This document shows, piece by piece, positions 31,716 through 41,355 of a stretch of 48,527 nucleotides of DNA. Numbering within the stretch: position 1 is the stretch's first letter; each line of letters starts with the position of its first letter. The stretch lies in the NCBI GenBank assembly GCA_020631045.1, contig JAHDHZ010000015.1:1-48527 (forward strand), read 5' to 3'. Position numbers and translations under genes: made by a program. Origin of the DNA: Flavobacteriales bacterium. Lineage in GTDB: Bacteria > Bacteroidota > Bacteroidia > Flavobacteriales_G > JALEGO01. The notes under the pieces were generated by a model. That model ran no database searches, was not told where the DNA came from, and was given only the letters and a program-made list of their open reading frames with translations.

Positions 31716-33292
31716 ATAGCCTTATCATTCTTATTGAACACTCTATAAAAGCCTTTGCTACCAAATAAGTAGCGCGCAATATTGGCCTTTAGATAGTTAG
31801 AAATTAAGCGCGTAGAAACGTTTGCCTGAGTGCGTTTATACTTTACTCCAGCCTCACTGGCAAATCCATATAAGCCTTTCAGTAAAGAATAATCAACTAC
31901 AAAAAGTTTCTCAAATTCAGCAGCATCTGTATACATATCTTTAAACTCTGCTCGATGCTGATCAACATAATCTAAGGCATACTCGCGAATCAAGCCATTG
32001 TACAACAAGGCAATAAAATAATCGGTACGATCAGTGGTATCAAACGGCACAATCACATCAGGATAAATACCTCCACCCCCATATACTACATCTCCAGAAG
32101 GCGTAAAGTATTTTAAAGAATCAGGAAAAGCCGAACTGTCTATCTCAGTCTCAATACTGCCCAAGCGTTCATATTGCGCCTCATGATAAGCTTCTGACCC
32201 TTCTTCATACGGCATTTGAATGCTTCTTCCGGTAGGAGTATAATACCGAGCAATGGTCAATCGAATAGCCGATCCATCAGGCCAATTGGTTTGTTCTTGC
32301 ACTAAGCCCTTGCCATACGAACGCCTACCGATAATGGTGCCTCGATCATTGTCTTGCACCGCCCCTGAAATAATCTCAGAAGCAGAGGCCGTGCCCTCAT
32401 CAATGAGTACGCAAATATCTGTTTGATGAAAAGCTCCTGAAGAGGTCGCATAATAAGTTCTTTTTGGGCGTGCTTTGCCTTTGGTGTAGACGATTAACTC
32501 ACCAGATACTAAAAACTCATCTGCAAGCTTGACGGCTTGATCTAGGTATCCGCCCCCATTGTTTCGAAGATCTAACACAAGCTTTCGCATGCCTTTTTCT
32601 TTCAAGGTTAAACTGTGCTGCATAAACTCTTCATAGGTCGTTCTTGAAAAACGGCTCAGTTTTAAATACCCCGTAGTATCATTGAGCATAAAAGAAACAT
32701 CAACACTGTTAATCGGAATTTTATCTCTTGTAATGGTAAAATGCTGTATTTGGGTGGATGTGTGCCCACGCAAGATGCCTACTTTTACCTTTGTACCCTT
32801 CGCCCCTCTCAACAATTGCATTACGCGTTTGTTAGTAAGTTCAGTACCTGCTACAATTGTATCATTTACCTCTACAATGCGGTCTCCTGCTCTGATGCCC
32901 ACCTGCTCTGAAGGCCCACCAGTAATAGGAGAAATCACCAAAATAGTATCTTCTTGAATGCTGAATTCAATGCCGACTCCTTCAAAATTTCCGTGCAAAG
33001 GCTCGTTCACCGAGCTTAAATCTTTGGGTGGAATATAATACGAATGCGGGTCTAATTCTTGCAACAAAAACCCTACGGTTTGATCAACCAACATTTCTTT
33101 TTTTACCGTATCGACATACTCTTGCTCGATGTAGTGGATGATCTCATTGAGTTTATTGAATCCTAAAGGCGAGATGTTCATCAACTCAGGATTGTGGTAG
33201 CCCCCATTTGACAAGCGCATACCCACAAAAGCCCCAAAAATAAATACTAAAGCTAAAATTATGGGATTAAAACGGCCTTGTGGTTTTGTCAT
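31688..33292 (-). CDS. S41-family C-terminal processing peptidase
   Basis: I chose ATG at 33292 (MTKPQGRF, then a transmembrane/signal segment IILALVFIFGAFVGMRL) over the longer frame from 33373. The 534-residue protein has a PDZ domain (GIEFSIQEDTILVISPITGG and AGDRIVEVNDTIVAG) followed by an S41 catalytic domain with DEGTASASEIISGAVQD (Ser nucleophile in the ASASE region) and RRSYGKGLVQEQ (Lys). Such proteases trim C-termini of envelope proteins. It is a membrane-anchored periplasmic enzyme of normal length, divergent from thiE with 41 bases between starts. Confidence 0.94.
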   Translation of the reverse strand: MTKPQGRFNPIILALVFIFGAFVGMRLSNGGYHNPELMNISPLGFNKLNEIIHYIEQEYVDTVKKEMLVDQTVGFLLQELDPHSYYIPPKDLSSVNEPLHGNFEGVGIEFSIQEDTILVISPITGGPSEQVGIRAGDRIVEVNDTIVAGTELTNKRVMQLLRGAKGTKVKVGILRGHTSTQIQHFTITRDKIPINSVDVSFMLNDTTGYLKLSRFSRTTYEEFMQHSLTLKEKGMRKLVLDLRNNGGGYLDQAVKLADEFLVSGELIVYTKGKARPKRTYYATSSGAFHQTDICVLIDEGTASASEIISGAVQDNDRGTIIGRRSYGKGLVQEQTNWPDGSAIRLTIARYYTPTGRSIQMPYEEGSEAYHEAQYERLGSIETEIDSSAFPDSLKYFTPSGDVVYGGGGIYPDVIVPFDTTDRTDYFIALLYNGLIREYALDYVDQHRAEFKDMYTDAAEFEKLFVVDYSLLKGLYGFASEAGVKYKRTQANVSTRLISNYLKANIARYLFGSKGFYRVFNKNDKAIKKALNTSE

Positions 33293-33333
33293 TGTGTAAG
33301 TTTGTAAGTAGCTAGTAATACACAATATACAAT

Positions 33334-33948
33334 TTGCTTTCAACACTGCAATACATAACTTCTGATCATGCACAATACTCGCATTTTGAGTTGGGCAAAC
33401 AAGCTTTTCAAGCGGGGTGTAAGTGGGTACAGTTGCGCATGAAAGATGCAGCTGATCAATACATTTTAGATACTGCCTTAGCCTTAAAAGAAGTTGCTAA
33501 AGCGTGCGGGGGGATGTTAACCATCAATGACAATGTATTGATTACCAAAAAAACCAATACTAATGGAGTGCACTTAGGGGTAAATGACACGCCTGTGAAA
33601 GAGGCTAAAACCATCTTAAATGCTGAGCAAATCATCGGAAAAACAGCCAACTCTATACAAGAATTGACAATTGCCTTGTCTGAAGGTGTTGATTACATTG
33701 GGTATGGCCCTTTGCGGTTTACATCCACCAAAAAAAACTTAAGTACTCCTGTAGGAATACAGGCCTACAAGGCACTTAAAAACCCAACCACTCCAATTTA
33801 TGCCATCGGAGGCATTCGAGTAGAAGACCTCTCTGAGCTGAGCAAAACCCATGTGCATGGCATTGCCATTAGTAGTTTACTTACAAATTCAAGCCAAAAA
33901 GAGCAGCTAATCTCTCAAATACATCGTATTTTTGATGCACGTGACTGA
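33334..33948 (+). CDS. thiE: Thiamine phosphate synthase
   Basis: The 204-residue enzyme joins the pyrimidine and thiazole halves of thiamine to give thiamine phosphate. Family motifs are visible: [53 protein letters not shown] and [10 protein letters not shown]. No ATG is present before residue 37, so the start is TTG at 33334 (a CTG four codons later is less likely). It overlaps thiG by 14 bases, and thiG overlaps thiH, forming a compact thiE-thiG-thiH unit. Confidence 0.93.
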   Translation: MLSTLQYITSDHAQYSHFELGKQAFQAGCKWVQLRMKDAADQYILDTALALKEVAKACGGMLTINDNVLITKKTNTNGVHLGVNDTPVKEAKTILNAEQIIGKTANSIQELTIALSEGVDYIGYGPLRFTSTKKNLSTPVGIQAYKALKNPTTPIYAIGGIRVEDLSELSKTHVHGIAISSLLTNSSQKEQLISQIHRIFDARD

Positions 33949-34714
33949 CCAACTTCAAATAGCCGATAAAACCTTTACCTCTCGCTTGTTTACAGGCACT
34001 GGAAAATTTGCCTCTGGCACGTTGATGCAAAAGAGTATCGAGGCAAGCGATTCTGAGCTAGTGACTGTTGCCTTAAAACGCATTGAATTGAGTCAAGATG
34101 ATGAGAACATTTTGCAATATTTTAAATCTCTGAACATTGATTTGTTGCCAAATACCTCTGGGGTAAAAACTGCTAAAGAAGCCGTATTTGCAGCTCAAAT
34201 GGCCAGAGAGGCACTACAAACCAATTGGATCAAACTTGAAATTCATCCTGACCCTAAATACTTGATGCCTGACCCTATTGAGACCTTAGTAGCAGCTGAG
34301 CAATTGGTCAAAGAAGGCTTTGTCGTGTTGCCTTATGTGCATGCCGACCCAGTGCTTTGTAAGCGCCTTGAAGAAGTGGGTTGCCAAGCAGTAATGCCTT
34401 TAGGAGCTATGATTGGTTCAAATATGGGGCTAAAAACCTTAGAGTTTCTAAACATTATCATTGAACAGGCAAATGTACCGGTGATCATTGACGCAGGATT
34501 GGGCCTTCCTTCACACGCTTCAGCAGCTTTTGAAATTGGCGCAGATGCCGTGCTGATCAATACAGCGATTGCAGTAGCCAAAGACCCCATTGCGATGGCT
34601 CAAAGCTTTAAGCTAGCTTGCCAGGCAGGCAGAACAGCCTATTTGGCAGGGCAAGCACAAGTACTCAATACCGCTGAAAGCTCAAGCCCACTCACTTCTT
34701 TTTTAGATGCTTAA
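33935..34714 (+). CDS. thiG: Thiazole synthase
   Basis: The 259-residue enzyme forms the thiazole ring from deoxyxylulose phosphate, a dehydroglycine imine and the ThiS thiocarboxylate. Signature parts include [55 protein letters not shown] and [15 protein letters not shown]. The lysine in TNWIKLEI is the Schiff-base residue expected. I chose ATG at 33935; TTG at 33932 is also open. It overlaps thiE by 14 bases. thiS and thiF are not adjacent. Confidence 0.95.
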   Translation: MHVTDQLQIADKTFTSRLFTGTGKFASGTLMQKSIEASDSELVTVALKRIELSQDDENILQYFKSLNIDLLPNTSGVKTAKEAVFAAQMAREALQTNWIKLEIHPDPKYLMPDPIETLVAAEQLVKEGFVVLPYVHADPVLCKRLEEVGCQAVMPLGAMIGSNMGLKTLEFLNIIIEQANVPVIIDAGLGLPSHASAAFEIGADAVLINTAIAVAKDPIAMAQSFKLACQAGRTAYLAGQAQVLNTAESSSPLTSFLDA

Positions 34715-35831
34715 TATGCTAAAAGGGTTTGAACAGATCTTTGATAAGCATGATTGGAAGGCTGTAAGCGCATCGATCTATGCTAAAACCAGCAAAGATG
34801 TTGAGCGAGCACTTTCAACGTCAAGCAGAGACATTGAAGATTTCAAAGCCTTAATTTCACCTGCCGCAGAACAGTACCTAGAACAAATGGCACAACAAAG
34901 CCATGCGCTGACCAAAAAGCATTTTGGCAACAACATTCAAATGTATATTCCGCTTTACCTATCAAATGAATGCCAAAACATTTGCACCTATTGTGGGTTT
35001 TCGCTCGATGTAAAACTCAAGCGCAAGACCTTAACAGATGCTGAAATTCATGCTGAGGCCAAACTCATCAAGCGTCTTGGGTACGATCATGTACTGGTGG
35101 TCACGGGCGAGGCAAATAAAACGGTAGGCATGCCTTATTTTTTAAACGCCATTAAGATTTTAAAGCAGTATTTTGCGCATATTTCTTTAGAGGTGCAGCC
35201 CTTAGAACAAGAAGATTACTTTAAACTAAAGCAGGCTGGCGTACAAGCCATTTTGGTGTATCAAGAAACCTATCACAAAGAAGATTATAAAAAACACCAT
35301 CCAAAAGGTAGAAAATCTAATTTCGCCTATCGGCTTGACACGCCTGATCGCATTGGCAGGTCGGGTATGCATAAAATTGGGTTGGGTGTGCTGATTGGGC
35401 TTGAAGATTGGCGTGTAGATAGTTTTTTTACCGCCTTACACATGCAATACCTAGAAAAAAAGTATTGGAAAAGCCGCTATGCGATATCTTTTCCTAGATT
35501 GCGCCCCTGCGCTTCAGGTATTCCATTAAAATCAGTAATTAGCGACAGACAACTTACTCAGCTCATTTGTGCTTATCGCTTGTTAAACCCCATGGTAGAG
35601 CTTTCAATGTCTACACGCGAGAGTCAAAAGTTTAGAGACAATATCATCAAACTGGGCATTACCTCAATCAGTGCTGAGTCTTCTACCGAACCCGGAGGGT
35701 ACTCCACCCCAAAAAAAAGCCTAGAGCAATTTGAAACTGATGACAAACGCAATACCAAAAGTTTTGTTCAGGTGATTAAAGATCAAGGGTATAATGTGGT
35801 TTTTAAGGATTGGGATAAAAGTTTACAATAA
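34707..35831 (+). CDS. thiH: 2-iminoacetate synthase
   Basis: The 374-residue radical SAM enzyme cleaves tyrosine to supply dehydroglycine for thiazole formation. The 4Fe-4S cluster motif [10 protein letters not shown] (CxxxCxxC) is near residue 91. Later motifs include [16 protein letters not shown], the SAM-region ISLEVQPLE, and [20 protein letters not shown]. Bacteroidota often use this oxygen-sensitive branch rather than ThiO. It overlaps thiG by eight bases. A possible alternate start ATG is at 34716. Confidence 0.95.
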   Translation: MLNMLKGFEQIFDKHDWKAVSASIYAKTSKDVERALSTSSRDIEDFKALISPAAEQYLEQMAQQSHALTKKHFGNNIQMYIPLYLSNECQNICTYCGFSLDVKLKRKTLTDAEIHAEAKLIKRLGYDHVLVVTGEANKTVGMPYFLNAIKILKQYFAHISLEVQPLEQEDYFKLKQAGVQAILVYQETYHKEDYKKHHPKGRKSNFAYRLDTPDRIGRSGMHKIGLGVLIGLEDWRVDSFFTALHMQYLEKKYWKSRYAISFPRLRPCASGIPLKSVISDRQLTQLICAYRLLNPMVELSMSTRESQKFRDNIIKLGITSISAESSTEPGGYSTPKKSLEQFETDDKRNTKSFVQVIKDQGYNVVFKDWDKSLQ

Positions 35832-35878
35832 CACATTATGTCTGGTATTTTAAAAGATAGAACTCTTAAAATTTTAGA

Positions 35879-38314
35879 TTATTTCAGTACTGAGAATTTT
35901 TCAATATACTCTTGGTCATTACTGTAGATTTTCAAAAAATAAATCCCCGCAGATAAATCCTCTAAACTGATTCTATTTACAGAATAGGTGAGATCACTTT
36001 TTAACAACTTACCTTCTAAGCTATAGATTTCATATTTAAGGGGCAACTTACTATTTATATTTTTGCAATGAATAAAAAGCTCATTTTGTGCTGGATTTGG
36101 ATAAATGACAATACCCCTTTCACTTATTAAGTCAGAGCTTACAGGGAAGTTGTCATTTGATATTCTAAAATTATCAATTCCAATTTCAGCAAAAGATGAT
36201 GAACCAGAAAAACTCGCCTGATGATTGTAAGCTTTAAATATGATTTTATAATTATCATTAAAATTATAGAGGTAATTACTAAGATTAATTGTGTGCCTTT
36301 TCCACTCACTTAAACCATCGCTATTATTCAGCAAAATCAGAGTAGTATTTGATGAGTTTTCATTGTTAAGTATTACCTCTAAATAGTTATCATTTGCTTG
36401 TAGATTTGTATATGAAAATGGTTTAAACCATACATCAAATTGAAGGTAAATACTACTATCGGTAAATATGCTAAAATTAATCTCTGGAGATGTCAAACTA
36501 ATTGTATCATTTATTAAATGATCTAAAAAAAAATCATCAATACCAGTAAAATAACAGCTTTGACCACAATCATCAGAGTCAAAATTAGGTTGTAACAAGG
36601 TTGTTTGGGTAGAGTCATAAATTTCCATTGTAGCTCCTCTTTGCCAGCCTCCAAAAGTATTGAAAGGCAATACCTCCCAGCCTAAATCATGATTAAAATT
36701 ATCATAGTATTCTGCTGAGAGCAAAACATCAAGGGTGTCATTAGGAGCATTAAATGTATAATTTTCAATGCAATGAGAGGTCCATCCCCATTTTGAAATG
36801 TGTATGTTGTATGAGCCACTAATAATATTGCATTTATCAAAACTTCCATCTGCTAATGAAGTGAAATTATAAGAAACACTGTCATTAAATATCGATATTT
36901 GAGCATCACTTATAGGGGTAAGGTCAGTGCTTCTTATTAGGCCTTGAAGGTTAATTATATCATTGACAGGTGTCAAAGCGATATCTAAAATAGTTGTGCT
37001 GTCATTTTGTATATAAATACTATCCAAAGTAATTGATTGATAACCGAACTTACTTACTTGAACCGTATGAAATCCTGCTTGGTGAAACCCAGTGGCGTAC
37101 CTTCCATTGTCTGAAGATAATTCAATTTGGTTGGTATTTAAGATTTCAATTTTAGCTTGATTTATACTTGTGCCACAAATATTATCTGAAACTACACCTT
37201 GCAAATAAGCCCCTCTTTTGAGCTCAGCTTCTAAAATAAATAAACCATGTTTTCTGTCTGTCGCAATAATGTTTTCAGAGCCTAAATATGGATATACTCC
37301 CCAGCAACCGTTAAAAAACATACCATCTGCATCTGGATATGTATCATAGTGCCCTACCTTTATTAGATTATGTGGGTTTTTAGCATCAATTATAACAACC
37401 CCTGCCTCATAGTAAGATGTAAATATATAATCGTCTTTTACGAATAAATTGTGGGGTGTAATCATGCTGTCAGGGAATATTCGATAGCGATCAACCTCAA
37501 ACATGTTTTCAGGATCTTCTACATTATATGAAGTGATAAATGCACCTGAAACCTCATCAGCTGTAAAAACATATTTGTCATCGTCTGATATCCAGTTATG
37601 ATGTGTGCCATTACTTGGCGTGTTGATCAAACCTAAGGTATTCATATTTTGTTTATCTGAAACATCAATGCAAATTAGAGCACCATTTCTCATTGCAGAT
37701 CCCCATAATGTATCATCTCTAACCATTCCATCATGGAAATAATAAGGCTCATTAAAAACCCCTACTTCTGAAGGATTCCAAGGGTCAGATAAATCTAAGA
37801 CTAAAAATCCATTTTTTTCTGGCAGTGCATTTGAGCCGAATAAATATGCATACCCTTTCTCATCAATGTATATATTGTGAGCTGTTTGAATGTTATATTG
37901 ATTCCCGCTATAGAATTTATAATTTAGGTTGCTATCTGGCAAGTTTTGTAAATCAATAATTAAAAGACCTGGAGCTGATTCAGAAGTTACATAAGCATAG
38001 TGAGACCATGTCTTAACATCTTTCCATTGAGAGGCAGAAAACAAAAAAGAAAAACATTTTTCTAATGTGTCATTTGCATTAGTAATATCAAAAATTTCGA
38101 CACCTAATTGACTCCCAAATATTGCATATTCTCTTGCGTTACTCTCATAACCCCACACGTCATTTAAACCGGCAGTAAAACTAGGTTCAGTTATAGAATC
38201 TGCTTTAAAGTTCTCTTGATTTATTAGATTAATATTCAATTGAGAAAACCCTTGTTTAAAAATCAATAGATTAATAAAAATTAATAATAGTTGTTTGCTA
38301 TTTGATTTTTTCAT
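35879..38314 (-). CDS. LVIVD-repeat/choice-of-anchor-type T9SS cargo protein
   Basis: I chose ATG at 38314 so that MKKSNSKQLLLIFINLLIF forms the signal peptide. The 811-residue protein has an N-terminal beta-propeller-like region with VWGYESNAREYAIFGS, GLLIIDLQNLPDSN, GVVIIDAKNPHNLIKVG and similar LVIVD-type repeats. Two carboxypeptidase-regulatory-like domains follow (LQGVVSDNICGTSINQAKIE and LQGLIRSTDLTPISDAQIS). Then comes a jelly-roll-like region (WGWTSH..., GWQRGATMEIYDS), and a C-terminal T9SS type A sorting domain (GIVIYPNPAQNELFIHC). The gene is more AT-rich than its neighbours. It is probably surface-exposed or secreted. Confidence 0.85.
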   Translation of the reverse strand: MKKSNSKQLLLIFINLLIFKQGFSQLNINLINQENFKADSITEPSFTAGLNDVWGYESNAREYAIFGSQLGVEIFDITNANDTLEKCFSFLFSASQWKDVKTWSHYAYVTSESAPGLLIIDLQNLPDSNLNYKFYSGNQYNIQTAHNIYIDEKGYAYLFGSNALPEKNGFLVLDLSDPWNPSEVGVFNEPYYFHDGMVRDDTLWGSAMRNGALICIDVSDKQNMNTLGLINTPSNGTHHNWISDDDKYVFTADEVSGAFITSYNVEDPENMFEVDRYRIFPDSMITPHNLFVKDDYIFTSYYEAGVVIIDAKNPHNLIKVGHYDTYPDADGMFFNGCWGVYPYLGSENIIATDRKHGLFILEAELKRGAYLQGVVSDNICGTSINQAKIEILNTNQIELSSDNGRYATGFHQAGFHTVQVSKFGYQSITLDSIYIQNDSTTILDIALTPVNDIINLQGLIRSTDLTPISDAQISIFNDSVSYNFTSLADGSFDKCNIISGSYNIHISKWGWTSHCIENYTFNAPNDTLDVLLSAEYYDNFNHDLGWEVLPFNTFGGWQRGATMEIYDSTQTTLLQPNFDSDDCGQSCYFTGIDDFFLDHLINDTISLTSPEINFSIFTDSSIYLQFDVWFKPFSYTNLQANDNYLEVILNNENSSNTTLILLNNSDGLSEWKRHTINLSNYLYNFNDNYKIIFKAYNHQASFSGSSSFAEIGIDNFRISNDNFPVSSDLISERGIVIYPNPAQNELFIHCKNINSKLPLKYEIYSLEGKLLKSDLTYSVNRISLEDLSAGIYFLKIYSNDQEYIEKFSVLK

Positions 38315-38517
38315 TGAAAGTTGCAACATTGGTAATTATCTAAAATAACAAATAAAACCTTATCTAATAATTCAATCACTACAGAAATAAAATCCAAAAC
38401 TTCATCAACAACATTGCCCATACACTCTATCGTATTTTTGGCACGGTTTTTTCACGCACTTCAGCATAACACATTTTCATTGAACAACATCAATTTAAGT
38501 TAAACCCTTAAAAACCA

Positions 38518-39339
38518 ATGAAAATGAAAGCATTTAAATATTTCTCGACACTTATTGTGTTTGTTGTAAGCATAAACTTACTAGCTCAAGAAGAAACTGG
38601 CAAATTCAAACTGCTTAAAAAAATTTTAGACCCTAGAGAAAGTACTACTTGCCAAGCAAAAAATAGAAATGTATTGTTTATAGATTATGGAGTTTTAAAT
38701 ACCCTAACGGTTAAGCATCCTTTAGATTTTTCGTCTAACAATCACAATTTTGCTACTTTAGGTAGCAGCAACACTATAACCCTAGGGTATTTACACCGTA
38801 TTCACAATGCCCAAAGAAGATTTAAAGTTGCTCTAGGAGTAGGCATTGAACGCAATGAACTAAAATTTCAAGAGGCTATACATCTGCCCTCAGGTGCCGA
38901 AAAATTTGAAATACAAATCCTAGAACAAGGCACAAATATAGAAAGCAAATTGCAAAACATTTATGTGCAAATGCCTTTAGTATTTCAATTTCGATTGGGT
39001 GGAATTCCCGATGAGCTGAGAAAAAAGAGTAAGAAAAACAGAAAGCGCAGAGAAGCTGTGTTGATTCAACCTCAAAAGTTTGCTTTTGGCATAATACCAG
39101 CCATCAATGTTGGCTCAAAACTTGTGCGTACCACCACCATGTCTGATCGTTTTCAAAAAGAGAAAATTAATGCCTCAAATCAAATTAGAAAAGCAAAGTT
39201 GATGGGCACCTTTAGAATGAGCTTTAAGGGCAATATCGGATTGTTTGTGAATTATGACCTCTTGAATTTATTTCAATATCAAAACAGCCCAAATCTGCAC
39301 AATTTAAATATTGGGCTTACTGTTGGAGGGATATTGTAA
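38518..39339 (+). CDS. Exported outer-membrane beta-barrel-like protein
   Basis: The 273-residue protein has a signal peptide (MKMKAFKYFSTLIVFVVSINLLAQ). The body alternates short strands such as TITLGYLHRI, RRFKVALGVGIE and QNIYVQMPLVFQFRLGG, with a basic insert KKSKKNRKRRE (about residues 168-178). It ends in NIGLTVGGIL, like a C-terminal strand of a barrel. A TAnnTTTG match (TATTTTTG, 38433-38440) lies upstream, but without a good -33. A GU-rich hairpin after the gene may be its terminator. Function is unknown. Confidence 0.75.
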   Translation: MKMKAFKYFSTLIVFVVSINLLAQEETGKFKLLKKILDPRESTTCQAKNRNVLFIDYGVLNTLTVKHPLDFSSNNHNFATLGSSNTITLGYLHRIHNAQRRFKVALGVGIERNELKFQEAIHLPSGAEKFEIQILEQGTNIESKLQNIYVQMPLVFQFRLGGIPDELRKKSKKNRKRREAVLIQPQKFAFGIIPAINVGSKLVRTTTMSDRFQKEKINASNQIRKAKLMGTFRMSFKGNIGLFVNYDLLNLFQYQNSPNLHNLNIGLTVGGIL

Positions 39340-39389
39340 GTATTTGTTTGACAAAAAGAACTTGCTTGTTGTTGCACTTGATTGTGCGT

Positions 39390-39431
39390 GGGGGGGGGCT
39401 AGGCGCAGTGCTAAAAGCATTGCGTTTAGCC
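39390..39431 (+). terminator. Nine-G run and stem-loop, possible terminator
   Basis: A run of nine G (39390-39398) leads into a 16-pair hairpin, GGCTAGGCGCAGTGCT (39397-39412) with AGCATTGCGTTTAGCC (39416-39431) around an AAA loop. Three pairs are G-U, so it folds well only as plus-strand RNA. A T-rich but not uniform tail follows. It lies between convergent genes. Confidence 0.5.
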
Positions 39432-39443
39432 ACTTCTTATTGT

Positions 39444-41288
39444 TTATTTTTCAAGGTAGTTTTCAAAGGATTGCTGAGTGATTGATTTGCCTAGCAACTG
39501 TATTTGATCAGCTTGCCTTATTGTTGAGGATATTGGTTTATTTTGATTGTAATCGTAGAGCAAATGTCCACTTCGATTGACTATACCAAAACCATTGTTA
39601 AACATGTATTGAGCAAAATCATTAGAGTCTGAACGAAACAATGAGTTACTCAAAGCATAATGCCCCGCATCAATTCCTAATTGATTGAGCAGTGTAAAAG
39701 GTAAATCTACTTGGCTTGAATAAGTTGAGCATACTGAATCTTGTACAGCTAGAGCTCCCCCCAACCAAAGCATAGGAATATGAAACTTTTCAGGGGCATA
39801 ATACCCTGAGGGGTGTTTAGGCAATAAATGCCCATGATCAGCCATGATAATCACTAAAGTGCTGTCCCAAACAGGAGTCTTTTTGAAGGTTTCTACAAAC
39901 CTAAAAATAGCCGAATCAGTATAGTAATGCGTACTTAAGAACTTTTGTTCTTCTGTTTGCTCTCCATATTTATAGGTCGTAGGAATTTCAAAAGGCTCAT
40001 GACTTGTTAAAGTAAATACTGATTTAAAAAAAGGACGCTGACTCTCTTGTAAAACATCTCTTGTAAAACGCTCTAAAACAATGTGATCATGCACACCCCA
40101 TTTAGAATTCCAATCTTTGGCATCAAAATCATGGCCAGATACCAACTCATCAATTTGAGCATTTAAAAAATAGGTGTTCATATTCGCAAAATTGAGCTCT
40201 CCGCCATAATAAAAGGCCGTATGATACCCTGATAAATTTAAGTCTTTCAACAAATGAGGCAACTTTTCTGCTTTTGAGGGTTCAAATATGATACTCTTTT
40301 GGGGCAAAGCATATGCTCCGCTAAAAACAGCAGCAATACCTTGATCGCTTCTTGAACCATTGGCGTAAAAATGTTCAAAGAACAACCCTTGATGAATCAA
40401 ACTACTAAAACCAGGGGTATAGGTGTTTTTTGCTCCTAGCTGTTTCACAAGCTTTGCAGTAAAACTCTCCCACAATATAAGTACAATATTAGGACGCTCT
40501 ATGCGAAGCAAAGGCTTTGATTTTGGAACCCTCACTTGAATAGGCGAATACTCATTGATAATTCTTTGCGCATTAGCAGATGCTGTAAACCGATAAGTAT
40601 TTTTAAGCCCAGACGCCTTGTTTATAGAATAAAAAAAGTTCCACACTACATTTAAAGCCGTATGATTTACAACTATATTTTTTGAGAAATATACATTGCT
40701 ATGATTGATTGGCACAGTTTGCAGCCCTCCTCTAGCCATTATAATTAAAGGTAGGTAAAAGAAAAAGCCCAGTAAAAATGAGTAAAAATTAAAGCGCCTA
40801 TTTTCAAGCATATGAACGCGAATCAACTTGTAATCGATGTACAATAAGAAAGATAAGACGGCTACAAATACTAATGCAAAACCTATTATTTGCCAAATAG
40901 TTAAAGAAGCCAACATGATAAAAGGATCATTAAAATACTTTAATATGGTTTGATCAATTCTAGTTTTCCAGAACGGATACAAAAACATGTCAGCAACATA
41001 TAATACAGCAATCAGTATTATAAAAATTACCTGAATTATATTGAATAAAATTGTGATCAAACTTATCTGAATAATTTGTCGAAGTATAAGATATAAGAGA
41101 AAAACAAACCCTAAGATTGCAGTTATGGCTAAATCTAATCTCAAACCATACAAGCCTGCTTGAATCACTTCAATTACTTGCACTTCAACAAATGCCTCAT
41201 GATTCACAAAAACAAAAAGCACTCTTAATGCTTGAAAAACAAAAAGCAAAAACCCTAAATACTTTAGCAGTGGCACATATCTATTCAT
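39444..41288 (-). CDS. LtaS-like sulfatase-fold membrane enzyme
   Basis: The 614-residue protein has about five N-terminal hydrophobic segments (for example LGFLLFVFQALRVLFVFV, TAILGFVFLLYLIL and FIILIAVLYVADMFLYPFW). A sulfatase-superfamily (LtaS-type) domain follows: PNIVLILWESFTAKLV with the metal-binding site and nucleophile Thr region, FYANGSRSDQGIAAVFSG, and near the end IIMADHGHLLPKHPSGYYA. Such proteins transfer phosphoglycerol or phosphoethanolamine to glycans, or hydrolyse such groups. Gram-negatives lack lipoteichoic acid, so the acceptor here is unknown. The terminator of the PorE-like operon lies in the 67 bases upstream. Confidence 0.9.
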   Translation of the reverse strand: MNRYVPLLKYLGFLLFVFQALRVLFVFVNHEAFVEVQVIEVIQAGLYGLRLDLAITAILGFVFLLYLILRQIIQISLITILFNIIQVIFIILIAVLYVADMFLYPFWKTRIDQTILKYFNDPFIMLASLTIWQIIGFALVFVAVLSFLLYIDYKLIRVHMLENRRFNFYSFLLGFFFYLPLIIMARGGLQTVPINHSNVYFSKNIVVNHTALNVVWNFFYSINKASGLKNTYRFTASANAQRIINEYSPIQVRVPKSKPLLRIERPNIVLILWESFTAKLVKQLGAKNTYTPGFSSLIHQGLFFEHFYANGSRSDQGIAAVFSGAYALPQKSIIFEPSKAEKLPHLLKDLNLSGYHTAFYYGGELNFANMNTYFLNAQIDELVSGHDFDAKDWNSKWGVHDHIVLERFTRDVLQESQRPFFKSVFTLTSHEPFEIPTTYKYGEQTEEQKFLSTHYYTDSAIFRFVETFKKTPVWDSTLVIIMADHGHLLPKHPSGYYAPEKFHIPMLWLGGALAVQDSVCSTYSSQVDLPFTLLNQLGIDAGHYALSNSLFRSDSNDFAQYMFNNGFGIVNRSGHLLYDYNQNKPISSTIRQADQIQLLGKSITQQSFENYLEK

Positions 41289-41304
41289 TAACTGTTTAAA
41301 TTTT

Positions 41305-41336
41305 GGTCAAAAAAAAAGCCCTTTTAAAGGGCTTTT
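41305..41336 (-). terminator. Intrinsic terminator of the adhesin-PorP-PorE operon
   Basis: AAAAGCCC and GGGCTTTT flank a TTTTAAA loop (41314-41336), a near-perfect palindrome. On the minus strand the stem is followed by a nine-base T run. It lies 20 bases after the end of the PorE-like gene at 41356. Confidence 0.88.
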
Positions 41337-41355
41337 AAAACATTTGATTTTTGAT

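Noticed and set aside
35838-35927. Short plus-strand ORF after thiH (30 codons, starts MSGILKDRTLK)
   Set aside because: It runs into the 3' end of the opposite gene, has no recognisable domain, and may only be chance or a faint remnant.
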